Source of the DNA: Micropepsaceae bacterium
GTDB taxonomy: Bacteria > Pseudomonadota > Alphaproteobacteria > Micropepsales > Micropepsaceae
DNA: 12,611 nucleotides
NCBI GenBank assembly: GCA_025450355.1
Contig: JANWHR010000025.1
Location: forward strand, 1 to 12,611
Reading direction: 5' to 3'
How positions within the stretch are numbered: the stretch's first letter is position 1; each line of letters starts with the position of its first letter. Of the stretch, positions 1 through 6,763 are shown one piece after another. The notes under the pieces are model-generated. The model saw only the letters and a program-made list of their open reading frames with translations. It was not told the origin of the DNA and searched no databases. Position numbers and translations under genes: made by a program.

Positions 1-1
1 C

Positions 2-1189
2 CAGCACCTGCCGAAACCCTTCCGCCGCTATCAGATCGGTACGGTCTGGCGGACCGAAAAACCCGGACCAGGCCGCTTTCGCGAATTCACGCAATGTGAC
101 GCCGACACCGCCGGTTCTGCAGCGCCCGCCGCAGACGCCGAACTGCTGATGATGTGTGCCGATTGCCTGGAAGCGCTCGGGCTAAAGCGCGGCGACTACG
201 CCATCGGGCTTAACAGCCGCCAACTGCTCGATGGTGTGCTGGAAGCCACCCGCGTGGATGCGGACCCAAAGCGCCGTGGCATGGTGCTGCGCGCGCTGGA
301 CAAACTGGACCGGCTGGGGCCGGAAGGCGTGCGCGCCCTGCTCGGCCGGGGGCGAAAGGACGAATCCGGCGATTTCACCGCCGGCGCAGATTTGCACGAA
401 GACCAGATTGCGCGCGTGCTCGATTTTGCCGCGTCTGCTGCATCGCCTGGCGCCACATCCGAGACGACCCTCTCCCGCATCGGAAAGGCGATCAGCGGCA
501 GCCAATCGGGCGAATCGGCGGTCCGGAACCTGGAACAAATCCTCCGTATCGTGATCGACTGCGGCTATGCCGATCGCGTGAAGATCGATACGGGAATCGT
601 CCGCGGGCTTGAGTATTATACCGGCGCGGTATTCGAGGCGCAGCTCACATTTCCCGTCACCAACCAGACAGGCGAAAATGTCGTCTTCGGCTCCATCGGC
701 GGCGGTGGGCGCTATGACGGGCTGGTGGCGCGCTTCACCGGACAGGATGTCCCGGCGACCGGGATCTCCATCGGCGTGAGCCGTCTGCTCTCCGCGTTGC
801 GGGCGCGCGCGGGCGTCACGGCGTTCGCGGCGGAGCCCCTGTGCGTGGTGCTGGTGCTTGACAAGTCCGCCGCGGCCGAAAGCTTTCGCGTGGCCGGGGA
901 GCTCCGCTCGGCGGGCTTCCGCGCCGAAGCCTATACCGGCGAAGGCGGAATGAAAGCCCAGCTCAAATATGCCGACCGCCGCGGTGCGGCGATCGCGGTG
1001 ATCGAAGGAGGCGACGAGCGCGCCCGTGGCGAAATCACGCTGAAAGACCTCAAACGCGGTGCAGAGCTCGCGAAAACCGCCGAAACGCGGGACGCCTGGC
1101 TCGGCGCCCGGCCCGCGCAGCGTACCGTCGCGCGCGATCAGCTCGTCGCCAGCGTCCGCGAAATCCTCGCCGCCCCGGACCCAAAATGA
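2..1189 (+). CDS. hisS: Histidyl-tRNA synthetase, 3' part (5' end outside window)
   Basis: Class II aminoacyl-tRNA synthetase that attaches histidine to tRNA-His in the cytoplasm. The frame is open from base 2, so the start lies upstream; 395 residues are visible. Motif 2 is at the very start (RRYQIGTVWR, then GRFREFTQCD). The histidine-specific signature RGLEYYTG follows at about residue 201, then GGGRYDGLV and the motif 3 region ATGISIGVSRL. The C-terminal third, from about residue 275, is the alpha/beta anticodon-binding domain (PLCVVLVLD, then KAQLKYADRRGA). The stop is TGA at 1187-1189. It lies upstream of hisZ and hisG in the same direction, an arrangement known in alphaproteobacteria, so co-transcription is likely. 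The paralogue HisZ shares the catalytic-domain fold but lacks the anticodon-binding domain, so the two are easy to tell apart. Identification is secure. Confidence 0.96.
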   Translation, partial: QHLPKPFRRYQIGTVWRTEKPGPGRFREFTQCDADTAGSAAPAADAELLMMCADCLEALGLKRGDYAIGLNSRQLLDGVLEATRVDADPKRRGMVLRALDKLDRLGPEGVRALLGRGRKDESGDFTAGADLHEDQIARVLDFAASAASPGATSETTLSRIGKAISGSQSGESAVRNLEQILRIVIDCGYADRVKIDTGIVRGLEYYTGAVFEAQLTFPVTNQTGENVVFGSIGGGGRYDGLVARFTGQDVPATGISIGVSRLLSALRARAGVTAFAAEPLCVVLVLDKSAAAESFRVAGELRSAGFRAEAYTGEGGMKAQLKYADRRGAAIAVIEGGDERARGEITLKDLKRGAELAKTAETRDAWLGARPAQRTVARDQLVASVREILAAPDPK

Positions 1190-1212
1190 CCCGATTGCAC
1201 GGACATGCCCCC

Positions 1213-1276
1213 TCAATTCTGCCTCCCCCTCGTGGGGCACGCATTTTGCTCTTCGCAAAATGCGGGTGGGGGGAAA
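1213..1276. repeat. Palindromic intergenic element, copy 1 (hisS-hisZ gap)
   Basis: A GC-rich palindromic block lies between hisS and hisZ. Its core is a perfect 9-bp stem, GCATTTTGC (1241-1249) and GCAAAATGC (1255-1263), around the loop TCTTC. A C-run (1225-1229) and a G-run (1268-1273) flank it and could extend the fold. The same block recurs at 11195-11260, matching along nearly its whole length apart from a few substitutions and short gaps. Its right-hand G-run merges into the purine stretch just upstream of the hisZ start, so the element may supply part of the hisZ ribosome binding site. Confidence 0.8.
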
Positions 1277-1286
1277 GGGGACCGGC

Positions 1287-2471
1287 GTGAGCGGCTATCT
1301 CACCGGCGAATCCCGCCGGATCGCGCAGCTGGAAACCCAGGCCGCAGCGGTTCTGTCCGTCTTCGCGCGGAGCGGCTATGCGCGGGTCGATCCGCCCATT
1401 CTCCAGCCGGCCGGCGTCTTCCTCGACCGTTCCGGTGAAGAAATCCGTAGGCGGACATTCCTTCTGACCGACCCCGCGGGCCGCGAGCTGTGCCTGCGCC
1501 CCGAACTGACGATCCCGGTTTGCCGTCTGCATCTTGAGCGTGCCGGGAATTTCCCCGCCCGCATCTCCTACCACGGCCCGGCGTTCCGGATGCGCAGCAC
1601 CACTCCGGACAGCTCGGCGCAGTTCCTGCAGACCGGCGTCGAATATCTCGGCGCGCCAGATCGCGAAACGGCCGACGCAGAAGTCCTCTCGCTCGCCATC
1701 GGCGCAGTGCGCGCAGCCGGCCTGGAACACTTCTCCGTCCAGATTGGCGATGCCTCACTGTTTCCCTGCCTGATCGATGCGATTGCCATTCGCACACCGC
1801 TGCGCGAGCGTCTGAAGCGCCACTTCCGGCGGCCGGAAAGCTTTGAGCGTCTGCTCCGGCGGCTCGGTTCCAGCGAACCGCAAGCCGCAGAAGCCTGGTT
1901 CGCCAAAGTCGCCAAAGCCGAAGATCCCGATGCACGGGCGGCGCTTTCCGGACTCCTCGGCCTTCTGGGCGGCGCGTCTTCGCGCGAAACCTTCGCGGGC
2001 CGGACGCGCGATGAGATCATCGACCGGCTGATGGAACAGGCCGCTGAATCGGCGTCGCTGCGCCTCGCGCCCGAATCACTCGCGGTCATTGAATCAGCAC
2101 TTTCGATTGGCGGTCCTGCCGGGAAAAGCCTGGCCGATCTGGCCCGGCTGCTGAAACAGCACCACATCGCGCTCGACGGTCCGCTTGACGCGATGGCGCA
2201 ACGACTGGCGGTTCTTTCCAAACTCGGCCTTGCTGGCGAACAGGTGGGCTTTGCACCACGCTTCGGCCGAAACCTCGATGACTATACCGGCTTCATCTTC
2301 GAAATCCGGGCGGCCGGCGCCGATGGCCCGCTTCAGGTCGCGGGCGGCGGACGTTACGACACTTTGCTCAAGCTGCTGGGCGCATCCGGCGACATCCCCG
2401 CGGTCGGCTGCGCCATCCGGGACGAACGCCTGCTGGCTGCATGCGGCTTCGAGAAGGGGGAGCGCGCATGA
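1287..2471 (+). CDS. hisZ: ATP phosphoribosyltransferase regulatory subunit HisZ
   Basis: Catalytically inactive HisRS-like protein of 394 residues that forms the hetero-oligomeric ATP phosphoribosyltransferase with HisG, the first step of histidine synthesis, and helps mediate histidine feedback. The class II synthetase core is visible: LCLRPELTIPVCRLHL (motif 1/2 region), RISYHGPAFRMR, then GRNLDDYTGFIFE and GGGRYDTLLKLLG near the C-terminus. There is no anticodon-binding domain after the core, which separates it from hisS. I chose GTG at 1287 because the purine-rich stretch GGGGGGAAAGGGG at 1268-1280 sits a suitable distance upstream, and the protein then opens with SGYLTGESRRIAQLE, as HisZ/HisS-like proteins do. 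The in-frame ATG at 1260 lies inside the palindromic repeat and is less likely. The stop overlaps the hisG start (ATGA), which indicates translational coupling. Confidence 0.92.
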   Translation: MSGYLTGESRRIAQLETQAAAVLSVFARSGYARVDPPILQPAGVFLDRSGEEIRRRTFLLTDPAGRELCLRPELTIPVCRLHLERAGNFPARISYHGPAFRMRSTTPDSSAQFLQTGVEYLGAPDRETADAEVLSLAIGAVRAAGLEHFSVQIGDASLFPCLIDAIAIRTPLRERLKRHFRRPESFERLLRRLGSSEPQAAEAWFAKVAKAEDPDARAALSGLLGLLGGASSRETFAGRTRDEIIDRLMEQAAESASLRLAPESLAVIESALSIGGPAGKSLADLARLLKQHHIALDGPLDAMAQRLAVLSKLGLAGEQVGFAPRFGRNLDDYTGFIFEIRAAGADGPLQVAGGGRYDTLLKLLGASGDIPAVGCAIRDERLLAACGFEKGERA

Positions 2472-3439
2472 CAGTGGGCGGCGCCTTGCGCTTTGCGCTT
2501 CCTTCCAAAGGCCGGTTGCAGGAACAGGTCGCAGCCTGGCTGGACGACGCCGGCCTCACCCTGCAAGCCGGGGCGCGGGAATACCGGGCCGCGCTGTCGG
2601 GCGAAAGCGGTGTCGATGTGAAGCTGATGTCTTCTGCCGAAATCGCCGCCGCGCTCGCCACAGGTGACATCCACTTTGGAATCACCGGGGAGGACCTGAT
2701 CCGTGACACGATGCCGGACGCGGACAGTTCGGTCATGTTGCTTCAGCCGCTCGGGTTCGGTTTTGCCGATGTCGTCGTGGCCGTGCCGCGCGCCTGGATC
2801 GACGTTTCCACCATGGCGGACCTGGACGATGTTTGCACCGCGTTCCACGCCCGCCACCGGCGCCGCCTTCGCGTCGCAACCAAATATCTTTCGCTGACGC
2901 GCAGTTTCTTTGCCGTGCACGGAGTTTCCGATTACCGGATCGTCGAAAGTCTCGGCGCGACTGAAGGCGCGCCCGCGGCGGGTGTGGCCGAAGCCATTGT
3001 GGATATCACCACCACGGGTGCAACGCTCGCCGCCAACGAACTCAAAGTGCTCGATGATGGGGTAATCCTCAAGAGTCAGGCGCAGCTTGCCGCCGCGCTG
3101 AAAGCCGACTGGAGCGCGGAGGCGTTACAGTCGGCCGGACGCATCTGTGCCCGGATCGCTGCGCGCGAACTGGCGCGGAACTCCTACGCCTTGCGGGCAG
3201 CGCTGCCAGCAACGGCCGATGGCGTCCTGGCTGAATTGTCGGCAGCCGGTATCCCGCTGCTGGGGCATGCCGATGGAATGTATTCTCTGCTCTGCCCGCG
3301 CGATCAGATGCCAGCCGCCATGGCGCTTCTTCGGGCGCGTGGCATCAAGGGTCACATTGCGGTGGAACGGGTCGAATATGTATTTGGGGAAAGCAATCCC
3401 GCGTTCGCCCGGCTCAGTGCCGCGCTGGTTCGACCCTGA
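2468..3439 (+). CDS. hisG: ATP phosphoribosyltransferase catalytic subunit HisG, with long C-terminal tail
   Basis: Catalyses ATP + PRPP to phosphoribosyl-ATP, the committed step of histidine synthesis. The ORF is 323 residues and starts at the ATG overlapping the hisZ stop. The N-terminus RFALPSKGRLQEQ is the family start motif. LRVATKYLSLTRSFF and VAEAIVDITTTGATLAAN are the second-lobe and PRPP-binding signatures. The short HisG enzymes that usually pair with HisZ end near this point, at about 210-230 residues. This protein carries on for roughly 100 more residues, ending with GHIAVERVEYVFGESNP. From memory, Rhodopseudomonas and Caulobacter HisG are similarly long, so this is probably a lineage trait and not a fusion. 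Whether the tail is a diverged ACT-like regulatory domain is uncertain. It ends directly against a gene on the other strand, with no visible terminator. Confidence 0.95.
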   Translation: MTVGGALRFALPSKGRLQEQVAAWLDDAGLTLQAGAREYRAALSGESGVDVKLMSSAEIAAALATGDIHFGITGEDLIRDTMPDADSSVMLLQPLGFGFADVVVAVPRAWIDVSTMADLDDVCTAFHARHRRRLRVATKYLSLTRSFFAVHGVSDYRIVESLGATEGAPAAGVAEAIVDITTTGATLAANELKVLDDGVILKSQAQLAAALKADWSAEALQSAGRICARIAARELARNSYALRAALPATADGVLAELSAAGIPLLGHADGMYSLLCPRDQMPAAMALLRARGIKGHIAVERVEYVFGESNPAFARLSAALVRP

Positions 3440-3604
3440 TCACTTCTCCCGCAATTCCCGGGCCAGCCGTTCCCAGGAGCGGGCGATGCTGCGGAACGAC
3501 GCCGCAATCTGCGGGTCGCGGCTGTGCCCCGCGAGTTCATCGGCCTCGCGTGCATGCTGCAAATAGCGTTCCCGCCGCTGTTGCGCTGTTTCCTTGTCCG
3601 GCAT
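3440..3604 (-). CDS. Small charged hypothetical protein, 54 aa
   Basis: A 54-residue protein rich in Arg, Glu and Ala, predicted to be mostly helical: it opens MPDKETAQQRRERYLQHA and ends SIARSWERLARELREK. The pattern Y..HA.EAxELA, then SF..IA.SWxxLA, is typical of small uncharacterised proteins that are common in Rhizobiales, but their function is unknown. A G-run about 13 bases upstream of the ATG is a plausible, slightly distant ribosome binding site. Its stop codon occupies 3440-3442, directly against the hisG stop at 3437-3439, so the two opposed stops together read TGATCA with no spacer. Convergent transcription with hisG is therefore expected. No signal peptide or membrane segment is visible. 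Confidence 0.7.
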   Translation of the reverse strand: MPDKETAQQRRERYLQHAREADELAGHSRDPQIAASFRSIARSWERLARELREK

Positions 3605-3650
3605 GTTCGGCGAACCCCCGCGTCGAATAGCCATAATCCCCGGACAGGGA

Positions 3651-3709
3651 ATTGGTTCCCGCACCAATGGACGTAACCTGAGGGAACCAGGCCTGTCGCC
3701 CAGGCGACA
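3651..3709. promoter_or_regulatory. Inverted repeats in divergent gap between two small genes
   Basis: The 185-bp gap between the two small divergent genes holds two perfect inverted repeats: ATTGGT (3651-3656) with ACCAAT (3663-3668), and TGTCGCC (3694-3700) with GGCGACA (3703-3709). GGGAAC occurs twice on the plus strand and once on the minus strand nearby. These could be operator sites for one or both genes. I found no convincing -35/-10 pair, so the regulatory role is a guess from position. Confidence 0.3.
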
Positions 3710-3789
3710 CTCGGGAACAACTCCTCCACCGAACGGATGCGAGCGCCGGATTCGCACGTTGCCTTTCAATAAGCACGGTGGAGATGGCC

Positions 3790-3948
3790 ATGGGTGACGC
3801 GCCACAGGATTCTGGTAGCCGGCGTAATCCCAACCGGGGGAAAACCGAACAGGCGCTCGAGCGTCAGGCGCGCGAGATCGAACAGCAGCGTGCGGCCATT
3901 CAGCGGGAACTCGAATCCGGCAGGAAACGCTACACCGAAGGCAAGTAA
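3790..3948 (+). CDS. Small coiled-coil-like hypothetical protein, 52 aa
   Basis: A short gene encoding 52 residues: a polar Gly/Asn/Arg-rich first third (MGDAPQDSGSRRNPNRGK), then a strongly charged helix with a heptad-like pattern (TEQALERQAREIEQQ, then AAIQRELESGRKR). It has no signal peptide or membrane segment. I chose ATG 3790 because GGTGGAG at 3777-3783 sits six bases upstream; the in-frame ATG at 3784 directly touches that motif and is too close. A GC hairpin followed by a T-rich run starts 14 bases after the stop, which supports a real, separately terminated transcript. I do not recognise the family. Support comes from the ribosome site, the terminator and the ordered composition. 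Confidence 0.55.
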   Translation: MGDAPQDSGSRRNPNRGKTEQALERQAREIEQQRAAIQRELESGRKRYTEGK

Positions 3949-3962
3949 CCCTTCCTTGTACC

Positions 3963-3983
3963 GCGGCCGTCCCCGGCCGCTTT
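3963..3983 (+). terminator. Rho-independent terminator-like hairpin
   Basis: A perfect 7-bp GC stem, GCGGCCG (3963-3969) with CGGCCGC (3974-3980), encloses the loop TCCC and is followed by TTTCTCT. It lies 14 bases past the stop of the 52-residue gene, where an intrinsic terminator would be expected. The T-run is short and interrupted, so efficiency may be modest. Confidence 0.55.
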
Positions 3984-3985
3984 CT

Positions 3986-4056
3986 CTCCCCGTTTTTACG
4001 GGGGGAGTGGATTGCGCGACGCGCGAGACGAGGGGGGCCCGCGAAGCGACGGTCCC
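3986..4056. repeat. Possible degraded palindromic element
   Basis: CTCCCCGT (3986-3993) pairs with ACGGGG (3998-4003) around a T-run loop, then GCGCGAC/GCGCGAG-type segments and CCCGCGAAGCGACGG follow. The order (C-run/G-run hairpin, GCGCGAC, CGCGAAGCG) resembles the block inside the oxygenase beta gene at 8451-8552. The resemblance is partial, so this may be a decayed relative or simply a GC-rich palindromic stretch. It also forms part of the untranslated region upstream of the vWA gene. Confidence 0.35.
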
Positions 4057-4125
4057 GGCACTGCCCGCAGACACCGGTTTCGATCCGTTGTAGCCTTGGC
4101 TGCACACTTCCCGCAGAGGTTTCCG

Positions 4126-4989
4126 ATGTTCCGCCCGTCGCTCACCGCGCTGCTGTTCGGCCTCGCTTTGCTTCCGCAGCCCGCGTCATCAGCCGCCGCC
4201 CAGCAGCAGGTGGACCTGAAGCTTGTGCTCGCCATGGATGTGTCGGGCAGCATCGACAATGACGAGTTGCAGCTGGAACGTGAAGGAACCGCCGATGCCT
4301 TCGCCGATCCCGAAGTGATCCGGGCCATTCAGAACGGGTCGCTCGGCCGCATCGCGGTGGCAATGATCGATTTTTCAAGCAATCCCTGGAACCGGATTGT
4401 TGCCGACTGGCACATCATCCGCGATCGCCAGAGTGCGCTGGAATTTGCCGGTCTGGTCCGCAAAATCCCGCGCACCGTCGGGCACCGCACATCCATCAGC
4501 AGCGCCCTGCAAATGGGATCGCTGATCCTCGAAGGCAGCGACAAGGACATCACGTCCAGCCGCAAGGTGATCGATGTTTCCGGCGATGGGCCGAACAATT
4601 GGGGCGATCACATGCAGCCGGTGCACGACCGCACCATCGCGAACGGAATTGTTATCAACGGCCTTCCGGTGATGGACGAGAAAGCCAATGGCTATTTCCC
4701 GGACCTCGACAAATATTATGCCGCCTGCATCGCGGGCGGCCGCGGTTCGTTTGTGGTTGTGGTCCGCGATTATCGCGATTACGCCGCGGGCATGCGCCGC
4801 AAGCTGGTGCTGGAGATTTCCGCCAACCAACCTGCTACCCAACAGGCTGCCCTTCCGCAACCAAAGCTGTTACGCATTGCCGCGACGGCTGGCCCAAACA
4901 CCGCGCCATCCGTGCTGCGCCCGGGACAAAACCAGTTCTCAAACCAATGCGACCAGACCACAGGCCCGTTCAGCTTCGGAAATTTCTGA
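4126..4989 (+). CDS. Secreted vWA-fold protein, DUF1194 family
   Basis: A 287-residue exported protein. The N-terminus is a Sec signal peptide (a short basic start, hydrophobic LTALLFGLALL, then a likely cut after SSAAAQ at about residue 26). The rest is one von Willebrand A domain with an intact metal-ion-dependent adhesion site: DVSGS at 38-42, Thr122 and VSGDG at 151-155. Other conserved-looking segments are MIDFSSNPWN and INGLPVMDE. The family is DUF1194, found mainly in alphaproteobacteria. It presumably binds a periplasmic ligand through its metal, but no partner is known to me. ATG 4126 was chosen because AGAGG at 4115-4119 sits six bases upstream and the signal peptide begins there. 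The last 43 bases overlap the next, degenerate gene. The C-terminal 50 residues are low-complexity and probably unstructured. Confidence 0.85.
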   Translation: MFRPSLTALLFGLALLPQPASSAAAQQQVDLKLVLAMDVSGSIDNDELQLEREGTADAFADPEVIRAIQNGSLGRIAVAMIDFSSNPWNRIVADWHIIRDRQSALEFAGLVRKIPRTVGHRTSISSALQMGSLILEGSDKDITSSRKVIDVSGDGPNNWGDHMQPVHDRTIANGIVINGLPVMDEKANGYFPDLDKYYAACIAGGRGSFVVVVRDYRDYAAGMRRKLVLEISANQPATQQAALPQPKLLRIAATAGPNTAPSVLRPGQNQFSNQCDQTTGPFSFGNF

Positions 4990-5321
4990 GCCTGTTCTGC
5001 TGCGCCGTCACGGTGCTGCCGTTCCGCGCGGCCGCACAAACTCCGATCCCTGATTTTTCCGGCGTGTGGGGCCGCGATTCGGTGACTTTTGAATCGCCGG
5101 ACAAGGGTCCCGGCCCGGTCGTCAGCCGCACGCATAGGGTAGACGCGCTGGCCGGTGATTACACCAATCCGGTTACCTATCGCAAAGCCGCTGGCGGGTG
5201 GCCGGAGACGGTCTGCGCCGAGAATACGCGCGACTTTACCGCCCGCAACGGCGAGACAAACGTCCCCGAGGCCCGCACCCCGATTTCTGAGGTCCGGGCA
5301 CCTAGCCCGCCGTCCAGCTGA
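4947..5321 (+). pseudogene. Signal-peptide protein remnant, internally deleted and frameshifted
   Basis: The ORF has 124 codons. It begins with a credible signal peptide (MRPDHRPVQLRK, then hydrophobic FLSLFCCAVTVLPF, cut near RAAAQ) and continues PDFSGVWGRDSVTFE, GPGPVVSR, GDYTNP. This resembles the start of a family of exported proteins of roughly 300 or more residues that I know from alphaproteobacteria. Straight after TNP the text becomes VTYRKAAGGWPE, VCAENTRDF, VPEARTP, which resembles the C-terminal end of the same family. The middle, perhaps 200 residues, seems to be missing. One base short of the current frame, at 5282-5290, lies GAT TTC TGA, which would give the expected ending PDF-stop; loss of a single C in the run at 5278-5281 explains this. 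The present frame runs on and overlaps the permease gene by 20 bases. The family match is from memory; a short functional secreted protein is the alternative. Confidence 0.5.
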
Positions 5322-6738
5322 CGCCCACCAAAGGCCAATACAGCGGCGCCAGCACGAACAGCACCAAACCCTCCACCACGCTTAGAACCAGTCCGATCTT
5401 CAGCATGTCACGGCTGTCGAAATAACCATAGGACAGGCCCTGCACCAGAACGGACGATTGGTACACGAACAGTTTCCCGCCGGATGAAAAGGCGAGCACC
5501 ATCGCCAGCGCCTCCGGATTGAGGCCATGCGTGCGGGCAAAGGCGATCATCACCGGCAGTGACGTGCTCAGCATCGACAGCTCGCTGCCCAGCAGGAAGT
5601 GATAGAAAAATCCGGCCCAGTAGAGCACGCTTGGCCCCAGCAGCGCTCCCCCGAGAAAGGGCGTCATCCACGCCACCATACTGCCGGTCAGCAGATTCAG
5701 CGCCTTCGTCTGGATCAGCACTGTGCCCATGCTGAGTGCCGCGCCCAGGAACACCGTCAGCAGAAAATTGACGCTGCGGATGTCCTTTGTCGTCAACACG
5801 CCAATGCCGGGCAGCACCACCGCAAGCCCGGCCCCCAGCGCGATGACCGCGGGATCGATGTGATGGGCGAAATCCGTCGCCCATAGGGCGATCGCCAGCG
5901 CGAGCACGATCGCAGTTTTCTTTTCCGCAACACTCCAGGGCAGCCGCGCCGCCGCCCTGTCCACAGCAGCATCCTGAACGATCCGCCGCCGCTCCGGCGG
6001 ATACAGCCACATCACCACCAGCCAGGATGCCGCAACCGTGACCAGAACCGCGGGCAGATAGGCGATGAAATAGGTGCTCCACGGAATTGCCTGACCGGTG
6101 ATCCGCTCTACCAGACCCCGCGCGAGCACCGTCGCGCCGCCGGCAAGGATCATCTTGTTGAACAGACCGCAGCTATAGGTGAGGATCACAAACAGTCCGC
6201 GACCGATGCGGCTGCCCTTGTCCACGCCGAACGCTTTCACCACACCCATCACCATGGGAGCGAGAATCGCCAGCTGCGCCATTCCGGACGGCACCAGAAA
6301 ATTCAGGAACAGCACCAGCAGAATGACGGAAAGCAGCAAGCCGCCGTAGGAGGCGCCCCCGACCGCCATTCCGATGCGGCCAATGCGCGCGGCCAATCCC
6401 GATTTCGACGCCGCTTCGCCCATCAGCACCGCGCCAAACAAAAACCACGGCGTGTTGTTGGCAAAGCCCGAAAACGCGGTTTCGAATTTCGTGACGCCCA
6501 GCGCCCAGAACAGATAACATCCGATCAATCCGGTGACGCCGTGATCGATCGGTTCAAAAACCCAGTACACCACCCTGAACACGGTGATCGCGAGCGCATG
6601 CGCGATGGCCGGATCGGGTGAGATCGGCGCAAACCAGATCGCCACAGCCGCAGCGGGGCCGAGCGCGATCCCGGCCGTCCGCCGCAGATTTCCGAGCCCC
6701 GAAGAACCTACGCCATGAACCGCTTCTACCGCCGTCAC
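5302..6738 (-). CDS. DASS/SLC13-like anion permease (substrate unknown)
   Basis: A 478-residue inner-membrane protein with about a dozen hydrophobic segments, laid out as in the divalent anion:Na+ symporter (SLC13, CitT/INDY) family. Family-like stretches include GFANNTPWFLFGAVLMGEAA, GLAARIGR and the re-entrant-loop regions NFLVPSGMAQLAILAPMV (about 146-163) and SELSMLSTSLPVMIAF (about 385-400). In characterised members each of these loops carries a Ser-Asn-Thr motif that binds Na+ and the carboxylate. Neither loop here has it (PSGM and LSTS instead), so substrate or coupling may differ. The start is GTG 6736-6738, with AGGGTGGGG just upstream on the minus strand. It is divergent from the aromatic oxygenase genes, which suggests import of the aromatic or organic acid they use. 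Its 3' end overlaps the degenerate gene by 20 bases. Confidence 0.83.
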   Translation of the reverse strand: MTAVEAVHGVGSSGLGNLRRTAGIALGPAAAVAIWFAPISPDPAIAHALAITVFRVVYWVFEPIDHGVTGLIGCYLFWALGVTKFETAFSGFANNTPWFLFGAVLMGEAASKSGLAARIGRIGMAVGGASYGGLLLSVILLVLFLNFLVPSGMAQLAILAPMVMGVVKAFGVDKGSRIGRGLFVILTYSCGLFNKMILAGGATVLARGLVERITGQAIPWSTYFIAYLPAVLVTVAASWLVVMWLYPPERRRIVQDAAVDRAAARLPWSVAEKKTAIVLALAIALWATDFAHHIDPAVIALGAGLAVVLPGIGVLTTKDIRSVNFLLTVFLGAALSMGTVLIQTKALNLLTGSMVAWMTPFLGGALLGPSVLYWAGFFYHFLLGSELSMLSTSLPVMIAFARTHGLNPEALAMVLAFSSGGKLFVYQSSVLVQGLSYGYFDSRDMLKIGLVLSVVEGLVLFVLAPLYWPLVGVSWTAG

Positions 6739-6763
6739 CGCCCCACCCTGTCATCCGCGCCGC

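Noticed and set aside
182..1258. Long open frame on the minus strand across hisS
   Set aside because: It is antisense to a clear hisS, its translation is rich in Arg/Ala/Gly/His with no domain pattern, and GC-rich codon bias often opens this frame.
1059..1286. Upstream in-frame extension of hisZ, starting inside hisS
   Set aside because: The extension reads through the hisS end and the palindromic repeat and has no HisZ-like sequence; GTG 1287 has a ribosome site and the family-like N-terminus.
3683..3718. GGAAC boxes suggesting an EcfG general-stress promoter
   Set aside because: No CGTT-like -10 lies 16-17 bases downstream of either GGAAC, nor of the minus-strand copy.
5599..5886. Plus-strand open frame opposite the permease gene
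   Set aside because: The minus strand encodes a coherent membrane protein, and this frame is polar with no family pattern or ribosome site.
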